Positions 11,400-23,600 of a stretch of DNA of 64,000 bases are shown one piece after another; positions within the stretch are counted from its first letter, which is position 1; each line of letters begins with the position of its first letter. The position numbers and the translations under genes were made by a program. Origin of the DNA: Opisthorchis felineus (taxonomy: Eukaryota; Platyhelminthes; Trematoda; Opisthorchiida; Opisthorchiidae). The DNA lies in the NCBI GenBank assembly GCA_004794785.1, contig SJOL01009857.1, forward strand, positions 146,790 through 210,789. The letters run 5' to 3'. The notes beneath the pieces are model-generated. The model was not told the DNA's origin, ran no database searches, and was given only the letters and a program-made list of their open reading frames with translations.

Positions 11400-12840
11400 A
11401 TACAATAGAGGAAAAGGAATCGAGCCAACTAAACAAGCCAAAACAGTTCACTAACACTGAACCAAGACAACCGATAGCAACCGCCATCATAGAAACATTT
11501 GCGAATCTGCAAACAGAGACCCTTTAAGTGCCATACCTCATTGCAGTTCAGATGAGCAGTGTACTGTGCAAATATACGCCACAAACAATGCACGAGTAAG
11601 CTACCTTTAGTATGCCTTTAAAATTTTAGATGGATGTTTTCATCCGAAATGCATCCGAAAGATAGGGGTTACTTTTGAAGAATGACATTCAAACTATACT
11701 TTTACATTCAAGAAACATGTGACAGCAAGGTGAATTCATAACGTGCCTACTCAAGTGATACTATTCGATTGTATCGCATAGCTGGCTGAAATTGTATACT
11801 GTTGGTCCCAAAGACCAATGGCCAAAGGACGGCAACCAGTGTGGCACTAACGAAAACAGAACTGTTAAGACGGTCTGTTGCAATTGCCCAGTATTTTCAC
11901 TTGTGATATCGGTCGTGGTTCCAAGGGGTCCTCATAACCCTTCTATTTCTTTCGCAAACAGTCATCAGCGGACATTCGACTTCGGGTTTCTGTTCTACCT
12001 GAGCACACAGTCTGACAGTATCAGAGATGCACAGACTCACACTCTTGAGCAGGAGATGGCGTCAAGGTAAAAGCTTGATAACCATAGCTACTTCCACTCC
12101 TCCGCTAGCTCCAGAATCGCTGCTCAAGTGGAGGTGGAAATTATAAGAAGACTACTGACAGTGTTTCCGCCATCGCCCATAATATGTGGGTGCGTCCTAC
12201 GATGTTCGTGGAACACTGAAACTGTTCGGTGCTGATGATTCACGCGACCAACAGGATGGAGCCAAAATGGTGTCACCAGCGATTTAGATGGCGATTAGGT
12301 TGTGCTATCCCGCATGCAAATGGCTTAGAACATTTTAGGTGGTGGTGGGGCTTGTAGAATTCACCTTCACATTACTCTCCTGTGAACAGTCCTCCTTCTT
12401 TCCAGGTGAAATCATCCTGGCGAGTTCACACCACAGGCGGGAAGCACTGGTCTCGAGTTCCACTCTTATTAGAGCTTACCAGCAGTGCACATCATTGGCC
12501 GTGCCGGGGTTCGAAATCTGGACATGTGATGCGGGGTTGGGCGTGTTACCACTACTCCACCTGCGCACGCTAGACGCATCTGAATTGTCACGTCTGAACA
12601 GGATTGGTATCCCCCCCGCATCCTCGAACCGTGACCCAATAACTAGCCTGATTATACCGATCTATCGATCTGCCTATCAGTAATTCCAAGTCAGGTGGCG
12701 CCACGGATGTTTTAAACCTGTTGGAAAAGCATGAGGTTCATAAGAATTATGAAACTGTTGGATATGAAGTCTCAGTGGAGTCCTTCGAAGTCAGTAGCAC
12801 TCATCACAAGCACCGAACAGGCTACCTTGAGGATCCCTTG
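11400..12840. other. no gene recognised
   Basis: Short open frames only, the longest 114 codons on + at 12339-12683. Around 12420-12560 there is a GGGTTCGAAATC segment resembling a B box and possibly another old SINE, but I could not define its ends. No splice-consistent gene was found. Confidence 0.4.
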
Positions 12841-12849
12841 TAAAGATAT

Positions 12850-13000
12850 TCAGTGAAGTTTCTTTTGCTTTCGGATTAAGTAGGATGAAATCGTTGCTCA
12901 AAACTCTCAGATAGCCCACTACCATTTTCGCCCTGTTTGGGGCACATCAGGTAGGTGTGGCCCCCGGAAACTGAGATAAACAAACTCTAAGCTGAACAAC
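12850..13000 (-). repeat. diverged copy of the 292-base hammerhead repeat
   Basis: On the minus strand, 12955-12915 reads CCTAC, CTGATGTG, CCC-loop-GGG, CGAAAA, TGGTA, GTGGG. This matches the hammerhead block of the 31.6-kb copy with a substitution at core A9 and at the cleavage nucleotide. Stem I (CCTAC/GTGGG) and stem II remain complementary. The flanks match the family more weakly (TCAG-rich and GAGCAAC segments). It is an old copy, and catalysis is unlikely because A9 is altered. Confidence 0.6.
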
Positions 13001-13229
13001 GATTTGATCGAGTTTTTACTTTAAAGCTCATACGCATGATGAAATTGCTGAAGCTGGAGACTATGCTGGAATTACTGTGCTGTGTTACCTGAGAAAAAAC
13101 AACCGATTTTAAGTATTTCGCCGGGGAGAAACTGAGGAATACTTGGTTCAGCATGGTTATGAAGATAAATATGAGGGGAAACAATCAGAAAACACCTTGA
13201 TCACTTACGAAATACAATCATCTGCAGAC

Positions 13230-13600
13230 CAGTTCGGATTTAACAGGAGACTTAACTGAATCCCAACTGAATCTCTCGTTTATGGCACCCTTCAACTGAA
13301 TGTACTGCACAAAGACCGCCCCCTGTTTTAGTTGGTATGATATGCGAGATGTCACGGCATATTTTCTTAAGGGAAACCATTCAAAATGTTGCCGAAATAT
13401 TTTCGACAGTTCTCGACAAATTTTACCCTTCCTGGGGCCCTCAGACATGAGGCGGACTTTGTGCAGCACATTCAGTTGTAGAATATGACAAACAGCTGGG
13501 ATTCGGTTGACCAAAATTGGTGTCCAATTTGTCCAATTTAGGTTCAAGCAGAACACAAAGCTAACGGAAACTCGGTGATCGGGTCTATCTGATGAGAACA
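13230..13600 (-). repeat. diverged copy of the 292-base hammerhead repeat
   Basis: On the minus strand this contains the family landmarks in order: a GGTTCAAGC-like segment (here CTAAATTGGACAAATTGG and GAACCTAAATT on the + side), GCACAAAGTCCGCCTCATG, the ribozyme block at about 13450-13400 (CTGAGGGCCCCAGGAAGGG), and GTTGGTATGATATGCGAGAT on +. The core CTGATGAG and GCGAAAC positions are mutated, so the ribozyme is dead. A long open frame across the copy on the minus strand is incidental. Confidence 0.65.
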
Positions 13601-13609
13601 CTTCTGCGG

Positions 13610-14460
13610 AAGTTGTTTTATTTCACCTTTTCTCTGAGTCGAGCCATCTTCTGGTAGATGGTCACACTAAATCACGACTGACAATAAATGAGCTCTGGTC
13701 TCATTTCAGAAGGGGACTGCCTTGATAGGACTACAGATTTATGACGGTGGAGCCCTTCGATACTTGGATGAATTCCCCCACAACCTTCACGGAAGGCGTA
13801 CCTCACACTTGGGAACGTTTCGGTTTTCCCTCATTGGTGTCTTTTTAAAGGTATATCAGCATCTTCTAGGGGACGTTTCAAACTGTTACCGTCTGCGGAC
13901 GATGGGCGGTGGTTAAAGCAATGAACAACGAAGGGCAGTTTTGCCTAAGGTGTCGAATTAAGTGCATGACATGAAGTCCTACACCACTCATGATGGTGTC
14001 AATCCAGGTTGTATATACACGAATCTCTGTGCTGATCTACTCGTCATTCAGCAGATCAATCCACAACAGTCAGATGACTGTCCCACAGGAGTCACCATGT
14101 CTACTGTACGCATCCTATCAGTATTGCATAGGTAGATGCCATAGAGATTCCTGTGCTCAAAATCAGCCCTGTTGGTCAATATCGAATGCAACTGCTCCTA
14201 TCTCTTATACCATTAGAATTCCAATGATGGGCCTTGGGTGAGAGGGCGGGAGAGCAAACTTTCCATATAGGACGTAACCGGCTGCAGAACCCTTTCAAGA
14301 CACAGCAAGTCTAGATAATGTGATAGTGAGACCCAAAAAAGTGAATGCATAAGTATCGTATTCCTCTTTTACTATCCTTTTCTTTAAAACCATTCTTTTG
14401 CCTGTCAGAGGTTAGGACCAAAACTGCATACAAAATGTGCGAAGATGTGTTCCGGCCAAA
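13610..14460. other. no gene recognised
   Basis: Only short frames without recognisable content or consistent splice sites. No repeat shared with other parts of the window. Confidence 0.4.
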
Positions 14461-14559
14461 GATTCGCTATCTTCTTACTTGAATCTTACTTGAATCATTT
14501 GTTCCCCGCTTGAATGCTCGTTAACATGAAAGTGTACTGGTTGTTGATCAGGTGGCTGT

Positions 14560-15730
14560 TGATCTGTTCGCCGAGCTTGGCAATTGGCTTGCAAACGTTT
14601 CGTCATCATATGAGGAGACATCATCAGTGCGCAGTTGGGTGGGTACTTCTTCCTTGCCTGCGTGCGTTTATATAGCATTTGAAGACTATCTGTTATCTTC
14701 TAACGTGATTGGCTACTTGGGGGTAATGTTTTTTGTGAATTTATTGGTCCGTTTGTGATCTCTGTTGCGTTGTGGTCTGCGTTTCTATGTGTTGATTCGT
14801 TTTCCCAACGCCTTCTATTTTTAGCATTTTGTTCTCTGGCCTTGATTATCACTGCGTTATAGTCTGATTGTGTGGACCTTGATTGGTTGGTTGCACCACC
14901 CTATTTTCTCCATTGTACCGGCTAGTGTCCCTGCGTCGCCGGTTAATTTGGTGCTTTGGTTTATTGGTTGGGCGCCTCCTCCGATCAAATTGATGTGTCG
15001 GTTTGAATGAGACTTTCCTGCTTATCTTATGAGTTCCTCGTCTGGTTACTTTTGCAGCTCAGAGCTCTGTGGTTCTGGCGTTCTCTTGCTCTTAGTGATT
15101 GGTAAATGAGATAAATTTCGATTGTTTTTGATAGCTTCTTCAGTGGAGTATCAAGCCTACATAAATTCACGTTCTTTATTCGTTCCTGCTTGAGACAGTG
15201 TGCGGACGCTGCTCCAGTCGAACTCATGTCCTTCCTGATCTTTGTGTTTGGAGATGAGGGAAAATTGATCGTGTCTTTCAGTGGCGAGCTTGTGTTCATG
15301 TCTTCTGGTGAAGAGCTTCTTTCCCGTTTGTCCTATATACCGTCTGTCGCAGTCCTTGCATTTTCCTGTATCTGACATTGTTCTTCGTCATTGGGTCTAA
15401 TTTTCCTTTTGGTCTCGATAGTGTCCTTCGCAAAGTGTTCGCAGGCTTGTAAGCGACCGTTGTATTGTGCTGTCGTAAAAGTCTTGCCGTCATTTCAGCG
15501 ATGTTCTTGATGTATGGGAGTGTGACTCGTTCGCTTCCATTTTGTGCTGTTGTATCGATCGTATTTGGCTTCCTGAGTGACCTCCAGATGAAATTCCTCG
15601 GGTATCCATTTCTCTGGAACAATCTGTATAGGCGTTTTTCTTCTTTGATCTTGGATTCTGTTTTTCTGCAGTGTGACTCGATCCGCCTGAAAAGTGTCCG
15701 AATGCAGCTTCGTTTGTGACAATTCAACAC
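14560..15730 (-). mobile_element. 5'-truncated Penelope-like retroelement with GIY-YIG endonuclease
   Basis: The minus strand encodes, in two frames separated by a shift near 15380-15300, the C-terminal part of a Penelope-like polyprotein. The first part reads LPYIKNIAEMTARLLRQH and KPANTLRRTLSRPKGKL, the linker typical of these elements. The second reads CKDCDRRYIGQTGKKLFTRR followed by HEHK, which is the Cys-bearing GIY-YIG nuclease (YIG, conserved Arg and His visible). A region resembling the element C-terminus continues to about 15040. The 3' untranslated part contains a hammerhead-like motif at 14630-14591. The reverse transcriptase is missing, so the copy is truncated at about 15730 and, with its frameshift, inactive. 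Such elements reverse transcribe their RNA and use the GIY-YIG nuclease for insertion. Confidence 0.85.
14591..14630 (-). ncRNA. hammerhead-ribozyme-like motif at Penelope-like 3' end
   Basis: On the minus strand: GCA (stem I 3' strand), CTGATGA, TGTC-loop-GAC (stem II), GAAAC, then the self-complementary ACGT (stem III), T as the cleavage-site nucleotide and TGC (stem I 5' strand). All conserved core bases are present, but one extra U sits between A9 and stem II, and the 3-base stem I is short. Hammerheads with minimal stem III are known from Penelope-like elements, so the position supports the call. Activity is not assured. Confidence 0.6.
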
Positions 15731-16317
15731 ATTACCAACATGAAAATGTCTGATAGTTGTTTCTACTTTTAGTTAAACCAATGACGCATCCAGGCTACCG
15801 CATAAATTATTTGGCAATTCAGGGAGCACCATTGAAAGAAAAGACTGCCAAGAGTAGCACAATGAGTGTATCAACACCTAGCGTCAACTGCGGTCGTTAA
15901 CTAGGTCGTTTAATGTGATGTTCGTCAGGCGGGAATCGATAAATGGCCTTGAATATTCCTTATAACCACAAGCAGTATAATACTGGCCCTCGGTACCGAC
16001 CGATCCAGGTTCCTCGTGGAAAGTGTCGTAACAGGCTCAAAAGTGACAAACACTGTGTATGTATGTTTTCAATCATGGCCCCAATTCTTGTGGCTAAAAT
16101 TAGATAGGTTTTTCCCAGTAGACGACGGATTCTGTCGCAAAAAAAAACACAGAAGCTACGAGAATAATAATTTGGCCAAGTGAGGTTAAATACATATCGG
16201 AATATGACAAAATTATACAGAGACTCGATGGCGCTGTCTCGTCAGGATAGATACTGATAATGAGAACACTGACGAACATTAATGTTTTCGGGATCTCGTC
16301 GTCAGCTCAATACATAT

Positions 16318-18000
16318 CTAATGGTCAAAACAGAGGTAAATAATGAAATAACTAAGTAAGATTCGTAGATAGATTAGAAATCGTGGAAGCACAGACGACT
16401 GGTTGTCAGCGAACTCCAAGTCGTATCTAACCAGATGATGTGGGGTAGTCAAGAAGGCCTTTGAGCGACTGGGTCGATCGATTCGTGTCACATGACTCAG
16501 CGTTCGTACGAATCGTTTTTGGCAGCACAGTATCGGATTTCGCAACCGTACTGCGAAAGCTTCGGCTTTAGTCGAGTGACGCCGTTGGGTCGATACTAGC
16601 AGTCTACTAGATACTCAGTAGGTAACCTGAACCGACTCTCTGGATTAGGCACGTGACCAGTGTCAATTATGTGTGACGCTATCGAGCTTTTAGCTGAACC
16701 GTTGCATCTAGTGATGTTCCGACAAGAGAGACACCCAAGTACTCTCCTGGCAAGTTGGCGTGTCGTGCACCCAACATATTCGGATGAGCAACAGCAGAAA
16801 AAGAGGACACTACAATATTCTGAGTGAGGAATGGCATCGTCTTTGAGGTTTAAGTTGAGTAAAGGGATAGTTGTAAACCAAGGTCGCGGAGTTGCTGACT
16901 CAAACGCGCGTCGTAGAGATTGAAACAAGCGACGATTGACTGTTTGCCAACAGGTGACCTTCATAGAGTGGATTCAAGTAGACCGGCTTCATTGCAACGG
17001 TCGTGACAGACGGTCGGATAGGAGGTTCAGATATTTTCTTGACTATAAACCTTTGGATGATTGTCGGGCCAGAGGACGTCAGTAATGAGTTTCAGTTCAG
17101 AGTCCAGTGTATCCACAGAACAAACTTGTCTTGCTCGGCCCGTTAAAATGTAAACCAGGGTTGGTTTCTGCCTCAGTGATGCAAAGCTGTGGGCTTTGTG
17201 TAGACAGATCTCTGAAATGAACCCGGATGTAGTCTGACTAACTTAATGTCCAATAATTGGAATGCGTTGTCACTTTCGGTTCCAAAAGTAAACTGAATGA
17301 AGTTGTTGAAGAGAGCGTCTACTTCGGAGTTGTGTGATACTGGCGTACAAATATCATCCACATACCGTAGATAAAAGTGAGTACGTCTGATCTTCACACT
17401 CATTCGGCCAAGCTTCGGTTTACTCATAAACATCTTACTCAGGAACAGACCAAGAAGAGAACCCATGGCGATTCCATCAGTTTTTCGGTAAAAAAAGGAG
17501 ATCCAGTGGAATTATGCGTTAAAGTTACAGAGTAAAAGTAATCCGTTTAAATAGGTGGTGAGGAGTGGATCCGTCAGATCTGATGACTCAATGTAATCAC
17601 AGATAAAATGTCTTCATGAGTCTTCACAGGTGAGACGTTGGTGAAAAAAGAGAGGTTAAGTCAAAAATGGGAGCTAAAATCAGTGTCTTCTACCAGCTCC
17701 ACAAAATCAAATGCATCTCGGAGATTGTATTGGCCAAAATGTTGACATACGGGCTCCAGAATCTCGACAAATCGTTGGGCAGTTGCGTGATATGGGGAAT
17801 TACACGTATCTGAAATACGTCTCAATGGGACATCTTTCTTTTGAACCTTAGGCAGACCATGAAGTCATACGATTATGGTACCGGTAGGCTTGAGACATTG
17901 GAATAAAACTTCGGAAATTCGACCTTCATTCCTCAGGCGCTTCAGACTGTTTTTCAGCTGCTTCTTAATTGTTTGGGTCTGGTCTATTTACTTTTGCTCT
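16318..18000 (-). mobile_element. decayed Penelope-like retroelement (reverse transcriptase plus GIY-YIG)
   Basis: Translating the minus strand across several frames with internal stops gives the conserved run of a Penelope-like protein. LHGLPKVQKKDVPLRRI and NSPYHATAQRFVEILEPV are near 17850-17700, TDGIAMGSLLGLFLSKMF is near 17490, and the catalytic RTHFYLRYVDDI is near 17370. Then FQLLDIKLVRL, and a GIY-YIG-type segment SEYVGCTTRQLARRVLG at about 16790-16740 with SHIIDTGHVPNPES at 16650. The order RT then GIY-YIG nuclease is diagnostic. At least six stop codons and frameshifts make it inactive. It differs in sequence from the 14.6-15.7 kb element, so two lineages are present. Its 5' side abuts an AT microsatellite. 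Confidence 0.9.
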
Positions 18001-18003
18001 TTG

Positions 18004-18005
<2 letters not shown>

Positions 18006-18043
<38 letters not shown>
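18006..18043. repeat. (AT)n microsatellite
   Basis: About 19 uninterrupted AT units immediately upstream (in element orientation) of the Penelope-like element. Likely length-variable between individuals. Confidence 0.95.
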
Positions 18044-18045
<2 letters not shown>

Positions 18046-18596
18046 ACTCTTCGCACTTCTGTGGTGTAAGGTGAGTGACCATTTTTCCCACCAGACAAAG
18101 GTCAGAACAGTATTCAGGTAACTCAACCGTTGTTTTCATAACTTGATTTTGCTGATGGTGTCTAAGACCACTACTTCACCGGACCGAGTTTGCCGTGATA
18201 ACAAAAAACGCAGCTGTTGCGCAGTCCAGGGTGGCCATACTCTTGTGAACAACGGAGTTACAGGCCACCAGAATAGTCATCTACGATCGCATGCATAGGG
18301 TGGAACAAAAAAACTAGAATAAAAACGCAGTCCAGGGTGATCAAAGCGACCAGCAGCATATTGGTTGCATCTCGATGGACAAGCATGATTTAAACGGATG
18401 GTCGCTTAAACTCTTGATAGCATACAGGATTATAGTGATTGGTCTCAAGACACTTCGAACAACGGAGCTGACATTGTTATTTTCCACACAAGATATCCGA
18501 AACGACCAAATTCATATCGTTTACCGGACTTGTGAACTTATATGAAATAAATTTGATGTGGCCTGGTGCTGTCTGAGTGAAAGTCAGTCAGACGGC

Positions 18597-18770
18597 TGAT
18601 CAGCCACTCGTCGCCGAACAAATTGAAGTTCAAACTACTACCAGGTAGGCTGCGGGTTCGAAATCCCATGGAGTTTCGTGAGATGATGATGATTTCCAAC
18701 AAGCGTGAAATAGATGTACAGTGCTTCTCCGCTTTTCAGGACGAAATCTCCGTTGATAATGTTATTTAGT
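18597..18770 (+). repeat. tRNA-like SINE (family 2)
   Basis: Begins GCTGATCAGCCACTCGTCGC, with the B box GGGTTCGAAATCC, then GGAGTTTCGTGAGATGATG, AGATGTACAGTGCTTC and CAGGACGAAATCTCC near the end. Same layout as the 11.2-kb and 39.1-kb copies. The central hammerhead-like block is mutated (GATGATGATGATTTCC and GTGAAATAGATGTACAG), so the ribozyme core is broken in this copy. Confidence 0.7.
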
Positions 18771-19884
18771 TTGCTTACTTACCGCAGTGATTAGTTTTGG
18801 TTTGGACGAGTAAAATAGGCAGCCAGACTACCCTGTAGAATATATCACCAAATTCTGGTTTAGTAGTTGGATCTGCGGAAGTCCAAGTTCCCGCTCCATT
18901 CAGGTACTGCTAATCTGTCAAATTAATGGATGAGAATACGTAAAACTGCTCTGTGAGGTCATGGGTCATCCAAAAGCTAGTGTCCATTTGGTCGAGAAGA
19001 TATTTATGCTCAGTCGTGAACCATAACCATGTTAAGCTGTATCCGAACTTCGCATGGGCCTGTTACTGACAAACGATTTTTCTGGATTTTTTTAAATGCA
19101 TTTAGACACACTGCAGTTGCAGGTGTGAATGTAAAAAGCTCGAGTGGTTAAATAACTTCACTGGTTTTGTTTTGGGACATCTATGATAGATGAAATAATT
19201 CTAGAAATCGCTGAAAAAAATCGTAAACCTCGCTTAGTTGACCACTTTTGTCATCCTCTCGCCAGTCCTGCTCGAGCGACAGCTGGGGCGATAGCGAACT
19301 TGTGCGCTCACTGTAATTACACCTCCAAGCTATTGGAAAGCTCCACAAAAGCTTTATGTTTAGGCCAAGGTGGTTTATTGGCTCCACTGTAAGTCATTCG
19401 CGTTCGCTACCATACCATCTCATGATGAATTGTTGAAGAATGATGTCTTTTCGACATCTATGAGTTTGAGAAACTAAGACGACATTTAAATAGAAGCAAG
19501 CACATTCAGCCGGGTAGTACGACCCGTATCCAAAATTCATGCCACATTGCCGGCTCATGTTGAGTGTCAGTACACTTCATCAGAGGTCGTGGAACGTGAT
19601 CCTGTGGGTTAGATAACTCCCACGGCACCTTTTGTGTTTAAATTTCAAATATTGGTCCCGAACAAGGATCCGGTTACCGGAATTAAAATAACTTGTGCTT
19701 TTCTCCCATGAAAAATTAAATCAATCCGCTGAGACATCAAATACAGTACCTTGTCTTGGTTTAGTTTATCTGAATAAGTTATTTTCTCCCTTGATCTTTG
19801 TTGCCGAAGGATTGCAGTCATCTGTTGTTGGTTCCATGTAGGTTGGCTACATGATGGTAGACATGTAGACAACGAAAGTAGTCG

Positions 19885-20060
19885 TTCAGCTGTAACACAC
19901 TTTCCGTGCCTAGCTACCATGCCACTCGAAGGAAGCACGAGGGCCGAGATACTGCCAGGTTACCCAAGCCTAGACAGGAGACGTCGATATGCAGAGACCG
20001 GGTTCGAACCACAGACCTTCTGGTCAGTAGATTCTTCCCCTAACCCCTGAACTATCTGAA
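19885..20060 (-). repeat. tRNA-derived SINE (family 1), inverted copy
   Basis: The + strand shows the family in reverse order: CAGCTGTAACACACTTTCCG, GAGATACTGCCAGGTTACCC, AAGCCTAGACAGGAGACG, then the B box complement GGTTCGAACC and CTTCTGGTCAGTAGATT. It matches the 20.5-kb copy in opposite orientation. The two lie about 450 bases apart head to head, so transcripts spanning both could fold back on each other. Confidence 0.8.
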
Positions 20061-20486
20061 GCTCAAACGGCGAAAACGCTCATCAGAATCAAAGTCGACG
20101 TATATCGGGAAGATTTTTAACGGCGAATTCCAACTGTGATTTAGTCCCTGTGGAAGATAGTTGGATATTTATGAAACCATCTATTTTGGAGGTGACACCA
20201 TTTGGGTCTTAATTTAGTATGCTTTGATTTTCTCCCAGAGTGCGCAACTATAGCGAAGTGGTTTGACGACTCATGATTTAGACGGTCCAGCGCGGGATAC
20301 TATATTTTTGCGTGTGTAACTGTGGGCCTGTCCGGATGTGTATCGAAGCTCTCACTTTCTTTCTTGATTAGCAAGGTAGGTTTGTTGATTTTGGTAGAAG
20401 TAACCGAAACAATGGGTTACGGCTCGACAAAACCAATAACGGACGCTTTCTGGTATCTAACTTGATACGATGACGCAACGAGGGAC

Positions 20487-20666
20487 GAGATGGTGCAAGT
20501 GGTTAGAGCGCGAATTTGCTGACCGGAAGGTCCGTGGTTCGAACCCGATCTCTGCCTCTCGGCTTTCCCTGTCTAGGCTTGGGCAACCTGGCAGTATCCC
20601 AGCCCTTGTGCTGCTCTCGGGTGGCATGGCAGCTAGGCACTAAAAGGGTGGTGCAGCTGAACGATG
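20487..20666 (+). repeat. tRNA-derived SINE (family 1), best copy
   Basis: A-box region GGTGCAAGTGGTTAGAGCG, B box GGTTCGAACCCGATC, then TCCCTGTCTAGGCTTGGGC, AACCTGGCAGTATCCCAGC, GGTGGCATGGCAGCTAGGC, ending at GCAGCTGAACGATGACG. It has the cleanest A and B boxes of the four copies here, with no sign of coding function. Confidence 0.85.
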
Positions 20667-20669
20667 ACG

Positions 20670-23600
20670 CAATGACTCGATTACGTATCACTTGGATGTG
20701 AGCTTTTTAAATTGAGTGACTTTGAATGATGCCCATTTAGCAATCAGAAATGCACTGATTGCATCTACATAATGAATGTTTGGCTATCATCACTGTCTCC
20801 AGGCTTGAAATTCCTATGAGCAACTAGTTGGCCTGGTCAACTCTCACAGCAGGCATAATCCTAAAATCAAATAAGCATCTAAACAAATAAACAAATAAAG
20901 TTAATGGCAGTGGCTGTATTCATGAATGTATGTTCAGTCTATGTGTAGCCCGTTGAAGTTGGGGTTCTATTTCACTGAATGACCAATTTAATGAAGGCTA
21001 ACTGGACGGGCTTCTTGCCCTCGTGGATGACGTGGTTCGTTTTTTCCACTCGGATGTTGGCTCAATCCTTTTTGAGACAATTAAGCCCACAATGACAGTT
21101 GTTTCTACACTGATTGTATGAGATGAATACTAACTTGAATAAACTGATAAAAATGAGCACTTCATACTGCTAAGGTTTACGATGAGTTTTGTGGCCGAGA
21201 AGAAACAAAATCATTGCTAGCTACCTGCCTGCACTCCAAGTGATTCCAGTCCATTCATAGTCTCTGATTTCTACATGCCCCAATCTGGGTTGATATTGAG
21301 GTTCTGCGTTGACAGAACATGCTCCAGACAATAAGATCACCCCATTTCTGCATTCCTGCTTTATTCACTTAATGTTACACAGTACAGTAGCCTCGTAAGA
21401 CCAACTCGCTCGAAGCGTATTGCTGGTTGTTTGCATGCGGCAAACCAGTAGATCGCGAAAAGAAATCCAAACACTTGATTGGGCGGAAATCTTTGAAACG
21501 CTCCGTCCGTCCATACTTTCTACATGTCCGCATCATCTGTGCGGACCATTCAAGCGCGGTCCTCATTCCTTCCAGGAACTGGTCGCGCTTTAACAAGTAG
21601 AAAAGCAGGAATAAAGCACACTCTTACTTCGCGAAACTCTTCTACCCGAATTACATGTTTGCAGGCTCGGAATTTTCATCATTACAGTCCCTCTGAGGGA
21701 GCAACGTCCAATAATCAAAGGGTTCTTCAAATGGCAGGTGTACTCCTTCAGATAAGATACCACAATGAAAATACCCTACGTCATTGGCCCAGATTCGTTA
21801 GCTGACTGTCACTTCAACAAAACCTGATACACCAACAAGCCTTCTTCGTGAGCTCGTCTTGACGGTATTCCCTTAGGCGATAAGTTAGCCACGAATAAGC
21901 ACAAAACACCACGCATTAAATGTCATTTAGCTGAAAAATGGGATGAAATAACACACGATAATGCATTATTTCCTGAGTCACTGATAATGAGTGTTTCTGT
22001 CGTCATAGAAGAATGCCTTCGTGATAACTTATCATGTTTGGTGACTCTTATCCAAGTTCACTGAGTTGGTGAAACCTCCGGGTCCTAATCACCTAGATTA
22101 TGGGTTGACACCCACCATACAAGTTTACAGTAATTCTCCAATACGTGCCCATCATTGACATACAGTTATTAGACATCTGAACTACTCGCTTTAGACGAGA
22201 CGGAAAATTCTTTCTAATCCTTATTAAATCTACTTAAAAATACGCGTGAAATTCATTTGTTCCATCACAGAAAACACGTGGTAGGTTTTTATTGGCCAAC
22301 ATCCCACGAGGAACCATCTCTGTTAAAAAAAACTAGAATCCCCCGCAGAAATCCAACAAAATCCAGCAGAAATCGGCTGGTGATTACATTCCCGGCATTA
22401 TTCCAGCCACTCGATTGTATCAAACATTTCAGAGGGGTCAAGAATTTCTTCTTGACCTAAACAAATGAAGGAGTATTAATTAGCTAGCCGCTTGCTGTAT
22501 CCTTGATATCCACCATTTTATCATTAAAACACGATCGATATCTACCAGTAGCTTTTTGGAACAAACATTCTTACCTAATAACTTGAATCTTCATATCCAT
22601 ACTAACTCTATAACATTCAGTCTCTCAGAATTGACACAGTTTCGGTCACTCTATGGAACGTGCTTTTTAAAGTTTAGTAAGGCCCAGGCGCATAGTTCGA
22701 CGTTTAACGGATTACCTCTGAAGTAGTCCAAGGTAGGCGGCAACAACACAAACTTCCCATTGTACACAAACGTGAAGCAATATCCCAAGGCAAAATACCG
22801 AATTTATCAGTTCTCAGACCCTGCTGAGGGGGCCTCCCGATTCCGTTTAGCTACCCAACGCTTAAACAAACAGCAGACTTTTCGAGCTGAACACCTAAGT
22901 CTTACAGTCCTAAGTCTGTTCGCTTTCAACTGCGGAACGGATGACTGCATGACGACCACCGGGTGAAATGCCTACTAATCAAAAGAAAATTTAAGTACTC
23001 CAGCCCATTTTTCTAGTGGATACTAACAGACAACCTGAGAAAATCAAACCGGAGATAACTCGATTGGTGGGCTACATAAGTAACCACAATCTGAGTGTAG
23101 CTACTTAATGTGCAGAAGTGGTTTTACGAATGTGAACTGGCTGATCAACTTGAAGCTACTTGGAATAGACAGCCTTGGCTGGCGGTTCAGCGGTAGACTT
23201 GGAGGTGTACACTGAAAACCCAACTGGACTGGTTACTAAATTTAGGGGCTACTCGAATGAAGCAAGAGTAAATATCGTTTCTGAACTTTGTCCATATTTC
23301 GTGGGTTATTTTCATCTGGTTTTGCAAAGCTCCCTCACCGAATCAAACCCTGAATTCCTTCCAATATAATCGTTCCTGTACTGTCAAATGAATATCGACT
23401 GGTGGCATACCAAAAAAACCTTCCACAATCACCCCACAAGTCATCTTCAAATATAGTCTCTGTCCTAATGTCAGCCTCCAGACTGAGATTGTGCAGTCCA
23501 GCGTCCTTGTTTCTAGTGTCCGCTTCCGAAACAGCATCCTGGCTAACGTTTAAACACGCAGTGACGAATGAGGTGCCACCGATTTTCACACTGATTCGAA

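Noticed and set aside
11935..11960. CTGATGA followed by GCGAAAG on the minus strand
   Set aside because: No paired stem II and GAAAG instead of GAAAC; most likely chance.
13218..13601. 127-codon minus-strand frame as a gene
   Set aside because: It lies entirely within a copy of the hammerhead repeat; frame openness is incidental.
16262..16310. Another hammerhead-like order downstream of the second Penelope-like element (minus strand CTGACGA, CCCGAAAAC, palindrome AACATTAATGTT, C)
   Set aside because: Stem II does not pair with correct register and stem I has no complementary strand before CTGACGA, although the palindrome and C are suggestive. Left out unless a family consensus rescues it.
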